NCBI RefSeq assembly: GCF_013299185.1
Contig: NZ_JAAFKG010000014.1
Span: forward strand, 57,244-121,243
Origin: Microcoleus sp. bin48.metabat.b7b8b9.023
GTDB lineage: Bacteria > Cyanobacteriota > Cyanobacteriia > Cyanobacteriales > Microcoleaceae
Length of the DNA: 64,000 nucleotides
Direction of reading: 5' to 3'
Shown here: piece after piece, positions 60,000 through 64,000 of the stretch
Numbering within the stretch: position 1 is the first letter of the stretch
Layout: every line of letters begins with the position of its first letter
Program-made: the position numbers and the translations under genes
Notes under the pieces: generated by a model
Seen by the model: the letters and a program-made list of their open reading frames with translations, nothing else
The model's database searches: none
Told to the model about the DNA's origin: nothing

Positions 60000-60119
60000 A
60001 ATAGACGTGTTGATTGATTCGGCGGTTGAAACCGCTACTACTACACAAACGAAGTCCGCTGGAAATAGACGTGTTGATTGATTCGGCGGTTGAAACCGCT
60101 ACTACACAAACGAAGTCCG
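59998..60119. repeat. 64-bp direct tandem duplication between ctaA and ctaB
   Basis: GAAATAGACGTGTTGATTGATTCGGCGGTTGAAACCGCTACT...ACACAAACGAAGTCCGC twice. Confidence 0.92.
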
Positions 60120-60171
60120 CCTCCGCGGACTGAATGACCAATGAAAACTAACAACTAATAATTAATCACAA

Positions 60172-61149
60172 ATGCAAGAAGTTCTTACAAACAATAGCCC
60201 TCGCCTCCACGAAAACTTTTCGCAAGTCGTGAAAAGTTACTACCAACTTACAAAGCCGAGAATTATTTTACTGCTGCTAATCACCACATCAGCCGGAATG
60301 TGGATGGCCGCCAAAGGAGAAGTCGATCCACTATTGTTGGTGTCAACTATCGCGGGAGGCGCTTTAGCTTCCGCTGCCGCTAATACTATTAATTGTGTCT
60401 ACGACAGCGACATCGATTATATTATGGAGCGCACCCGCTGGCGGCCGATTCCTTCCGGGCGGGTTAAGAAGCGGGATGCTTTGATATTTGCGATCGCCCT
60501 AGCGACAATCTCCTTTACATTACTGACAGTTGTTGCCAACTTATTAGCAGCATTGCTAGCCATGTCTGGCATCGTTTTCTACGTCCTAATTTACACCCAT
60601 TGGCTGAAGCGCCACAGCGTGCAGAACATCGTCATCGGCGGTGCAGCAGGGGCGATTCCGCCGCTAGTTGGCTGGGCTGCGGTGACGGGAGATTTGAGTT
60701 GGGGTGCGTGGCTGCTGTTTGGGATTATCTTCCTATGGACACCGCCGCATTTTTGGGCTTTAGCAATGATGATTCGCGAGGAATACAAGGAAGTCGGCGT
60801 CCCGATGTTGCCGGTAATTGAGGGCGACGAAGAGACAGCCCGCCAAATTTGGATTTACACGTTATTGATGCTTCCAGCAACTTTGCTGTTTGTTTATCCG
60901 CTGAATTTGGCGGGCCCGGTGTATGCTGGTACGGCGATTTTCCTGGGTGCGATTTTTGCCCAAAAGGCTTGGTTGCTGTTGCAGACTCCAGAGGATAAGA
61001 ACGTTGCGCGATCGCTCTTTAAATACTCTATTCTGTATCTGATGCTATTGTGCGCTGGAATCGTGGTTGATAGTTTGCCCGCAACTCACAACTTTACTAC
61101 TGCTGTTGTCCACAACGTGCACACTTTCATTAGTGCTGTTGTGATGTAG
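60172..61149 (+). CDS. ctaB: protoheme IX farnesyltransferase
   Basis: [45 protein letters not shown]. Confidence 0.94.
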   Translation: MQEVLTNNSPRLHENFSQVVKSYYQLTKPRIILLLLITTSAGMWMAAKGEVDPLLLVSTIAGGALASAAANTINCVYDSDIDYIMERTRWRPIPSGRVKKRDALIFAIALATISFTLLTVVANLLAALLAMSGIVFYVLIYTHWLKRHSVQNIVIGGAAGAIPPLVGWAAVTGDLSWGAWLLFGIIFLWTPPHFWALAMMIREEYKEVGVPMLPVIEGDEETARQIWIYTLLMLPATLLFVYPLNLAGPVYAGTAIFLGAIFAQKAWLLLQTPEDKNVARSLFKYSILYLMLLCAGIVVDSLPATHNFTTAVVHNVHTFISAVVM

Positions 61150-61318
61150 CAATCTGTTAAATTGCAATTATCAAAATGAAGCCCGCACCTTGCGGGTTTT
61201 GTTTATGGTAAAATAGCAGTAGTCATTCTCCAATCTGCGTAAATTTGGGTAAATCTGCTTTAATCGGCGGTTAAAAAAAAAGTGAATAAAAGTATAAAAT
61301 CCAAAGTGTAGGAAAGTT

Positions 61319-61561
61319 TTGATGACTGAGAATACAGTGAAAGTAGATATCTCATTTCAATCATTGCTGGAAGCTATTTCGTCACTGGGAATTTCTGAAA
61401 GATACAAGATTTGGGAATTTTTGGAAGCTGAATTATTCGCGAATGAGGACGATTCTCCAGAAGACATTGCCGAAATTGAAGCAGCCCGTGCTGACTACAA
61501 AGCTGGAGATTACACAACTTTCGATCGATATATGGCCGGGCGGGCAAATAAATCGATATGA
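61319..61561 (+). CDS. small antitoxin-like protein
   Basis: ISERYKIWEFLEAELF...DIAEIEAARADYKAGDYTTFDRYMAGR; stop overlaps ATG of next small ORF (ATGA). Confidence 0.55.
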   Translation: MMTENTVKVDISFQSLLEAISSLGISERYKIWEFLEAELFANEDDSPEDIAEIEAARADYKAGDYTTFDRYMAGRANKSI

Positions 61562-61661
61562 CTTACACTATCCTTGATGAACCTTTAAAGACAGTGACAG
61601 TTAATTTTAAAATCTTAACTATACTCATAATAGATGAGAACCATAGAGAGGCGAACTGGTT

Positions 61662-61907
61662 ATGAACTGGAAAGCACACATTCACTCAAATCCTAAAATT
61701 CTGCTTGGCAAGCCTGTAATTAAGGGGACACGAATATCAGTGGAGTTTGTTCTAGGGTTGTTTTCAGAAGGTTGGACTGAGCAACAAGTTCTAGAAAACT
61801 ACCCAACGCTTAATCCTAAATCTATCCACGCAGTATTTGCTTTCGCTGCGGAATGCCTCAAAGAAGACGTATTTTACACACATTTACTCTTTGCTGAGGC
61901 AAGTTAA
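61662..61907 (+). CDS. DUF433 protein
   Basis: NPKILLGKPVIKGTRISVEFVLGLFSEGWTEQQVLENYPTL. Confidence 0.88.
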   Translation: MNWKAHIHSNPKILLGKPVIKGTRISVEFVLGLFSEGWTEQQVLENYPTLNPKSIHAVFAFAAECLKEDVFYTHLLFAEAS

Positions 61908-61909
61908 TA

Positions 61910-62110
61910 ATGAAAGTTAAATACGATGCAGAAGCAGACATTCTGATTTTTATCTTCCGTGATGCGTTTCCAGCCAATGCTATTTCTGAACCGGGAGGCG
62001 TGATTGTCAGTTATGACGAAAATGACGAACCCGTTAGTATCGAATTTCTTAATGCTTCTAAACGTCAACTGTTTAATCCTCAAGAACTTATGCTAACGAT
62101 CGCAACGTAA
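61910..62110 (+). CDS. DUF2283 family protein
   Basis: MKVKYDAEADILIFIFRD...GGVIVSYDENDEPVSIEFLNAS; 2 bp after DUF433. Confidence 0.85.
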   Translation: MKVKYDAEADILIFIFRDAFPANAISEPGGVIVSYDENDEPVSIEFLNASKRQLFNPQELMLTIAT

Positions 62111-62262
62111 GTAGATGCGCTCGATCGAAATGTCAGGATAATATTGTCAGCTCAATAAGTGAGGGTACTATGGAAGTGGCGATCGCATAATTATATAGCG
62201 GTGTGAATTTCGAGCGATAAATGAAGTAAGCTAGAGAGAAAGGTTTCAAACAATTTTCACCA

Positions 62263-62499
62263 ATGCCAGCATCCGTTGCTTATCTGTTTGACAGAATCAC
62301 AGTAAACCCAAGACAATGTGGCGGTCGTCCCTGCATCCAGGGAATGCGGATTCGAGTTATCGATATTCTAGAGTTGCTAGCTGCGGGTGAGCAAATTTTT
62401 GAGTTTCTGGAATAATTGCCAGACTTGGAACTTGAGGATCTCAAAGCTGCGATTCTCTATGCAGTCCGCAAACTCGACCATCCCGTTTTAGCCGCATGA
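62263..62499 (+). pseudogene. DUF433 gene with in-frame TAA (codon 51)
   Basis: MPASVAYLFDRITVNPRQCGGRPCIQGMRIRVIDILELLAAGEQIFEFLE*LPDLELEDLKAAILYAVRKLDHPVLAA*. Confidence 0.85.
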
Positions 62500-62651
62500 C
62501 TATTTGGTTGAATGCTCATCTATCACCAGCAATTGCTGTGTGGATTACTGTCACCTTTGGTGAAATACATTAGCGATGTGACAATTTCTTTGATTTAATG
62601 CCATTATTAAATAAAAAAGATGATTCTTAAGCGTACCTTGTTGACAAATAT

Positions 62652-63407
62652 ATGTCCCAACGACCAATAGTTCTTGTAACTGGTGCAAGTAGAAGTATTG
62701 GCATTGGTTCATCGATTGCCAAAGAATTAGCACAATCGGGCTGGGATGTTGCTTTGACCTATTGGCAGCCATATGATGTGTCAATGCCTTGGGGCAGCGA
62801 TCCAAGAGAGGTTCAGTTACTTCGCAACGAAGTTGAGAGCTTCGGTGTGCGCTCCACAGCAATCGAGGTCGATTTGTCCTTAGCAGATTCTGCTTTACAG
62901 ATATTCGAGATTATTGAGCGTGATTTGGGATCTGTTACAGCAATGGTCATGTCCCATTGCCACTCAGTGGATAGTGACATTCTGTCCACTTCACTGGAGA
63001 GCTTTGACTTGCATTTTGCTATCAATGCCCGTGCAACCTGGTTATTGGTGAAAGAGTTTGGTAAACAGTTCCAAGGAGAATTCGGAACTGGGCGGATTAT
63101 TGCGATTACCAGCGATCATACGGCTGGCAATCTTCCCTATGGTGCTAGTAAGGGTGCCATGGATCGAATCGTGCTTGCTTCGGCTCAGGAATTCAGATCG
63201 TTGGGCATCACAGCAAACGTGATTAATCCAGGCGCAACTGATACTGGCTGGATGTCCGCAGTCCTCAAAGCTGATATGCAATCTAGAACTCTGTTGAATC
63301 GTGTCGGTATGCCGCAAGACTGTGCAAATCTGGTCAAATTTCTGTGTTCCAAAGAAGGAGGATGGATCAATGGACAACTGCTGTACAGTAATGGTGGTTT
63401 TCAGTAA
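62652..63407 (+). CDS. SDR family oxidoreductase
   Basis: LVTGASRSIGIGSSIA, YGASKGAMDRIV, GWINGQLLYSNGG. Confidence 0.88.
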   Translation: MSQRPIVLVTGASRSIGIGSSIAKELAQSGWDVALTYWQPYDVSMPWGSDPREVQLLRNEVESFGVRSTAIEVDLSLADSALQIFEIIERDLGSVTAMVMSHCHSVDSDILSTSLESFDLHFAINARATWLLVKEFGKQFQGEFGTGRIIAITSDHTAGNLPYGASKGAMDRIVLASAQEFRSLGITANVINPGATDTGWMSAVLKADMQSRTLLNRVGMPQDCANLVKFLCSKEGGWINGQLLYSNGGFQ

Positions 63408-63663
63408 CCGTTGAGAACGAGAGGTTTTTAGACTTCTGCTTGCGGAAATTGAATATCCGATCGCAGCAACGATCGCCATTTCGATCGCCAGTTTTCAAGG
63501 GCACAGAAGCATTAGGTTTCGTAGATTGCAAACCAGGACGCGGGCAGTAAAACCGAGAAGAGGTGTAAAAGCTTACGGTATACTTCGTTAACGCACCCTA
63601 CAAGAGCCACGTTAAGCTAAAAACAGATAACAGAGAGCCAACCTACGCACAAGGTTAATATCA

Positions 63664-63942
63664 ATGATTGCGATCGCCCAAAAAACCCTTTCCTTCGAGG
63701 AATTTCTCAACTGGGATGACGGTTCCGGTAGGTCATTCGAGCTAGTCAATGGAGTTGCCATGCCCCTGAGCGAACCCACAGCCAAACATGAGGATGTCGT
63801 CGATGGGCTATGTCGTCTCTTAGTAGAGCATTGCCAATCCTTGAACCTTCCCTACGTTCCTCGACAAAATAAAGGCGTTGCTGAATCAAGGTATGAATGC
63901 TCCAGGAATGGGAATATCGTCAAACTTCAAGTAATGTATTAA
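63664..63942 (+). pseudogene. Uma2/DUF820 nuclease-like gene, probably truncated
   Basis: SFEEFLNWDDGSGRSFELVNGVAMPLSEPTAKHEDVVDGLCRLL then aberrant tail; catalytic C-terminal half absent. Confidence 0.65.
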
Positions 63943-64000
63943 TAATTTAATAGAATGCTTGAGCATTTCCTCACATTTAGAATAACAAAGAGTCTTGCGA

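Overview
The window is about 64 kb of chromosome from a filamentous cyanobacterium, probably Oscillatoriales/Microcoleus-like. That placement is inferred from the many HIP1 sites (GCGATCGC), a Hlip gene, a PEP-CTERM protein and CrtO. Most coding content is ordinary: tRNA-Thr, Xaa-Pro aminopeptidase, aminotransferase, sbcC/sbcD, inward-rectifier K+ channel, crtO, ROCO/LRR GTPase, galK, rsmA, ispE, metH, TPR protein, Hlip, hflX, grxC-gshB, CHAT+FHA protein, BcsA-like glycosyltransferase, XisI, ABC substrate-binding protein, ctaA-ctaB, and several DUF433/toxin-antitoxin genes. The unusual content is repeat biology and gene decay: (i) a ~1.1 kb array of ~19 hairpin units between convergent genes; (ii) two RAYT (REP-associated transposase) half-genes 16 kb apart in opposite orientation that join in frame if the intervening segment is re-inverted; (iii) several MITE-like families with inferable target duplications, including one nested inside another; (iv) 7-bp tandem repeats (STRR-like), often next to gene starts; (v) hflX, whose coding frame extends about 79 codons upstream with no ATG/GTG/TTG but with an AUC codon behind a good Shine-Dalgarno; (vi) truncated or nonsense-mutated DUF488, DUF433, Uma2 and substrate-binding genes; (vii) a probable tnpB/IS200-605 remnant with possible structured RNA. 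All family assignments come from motif reading only; no searches were run.
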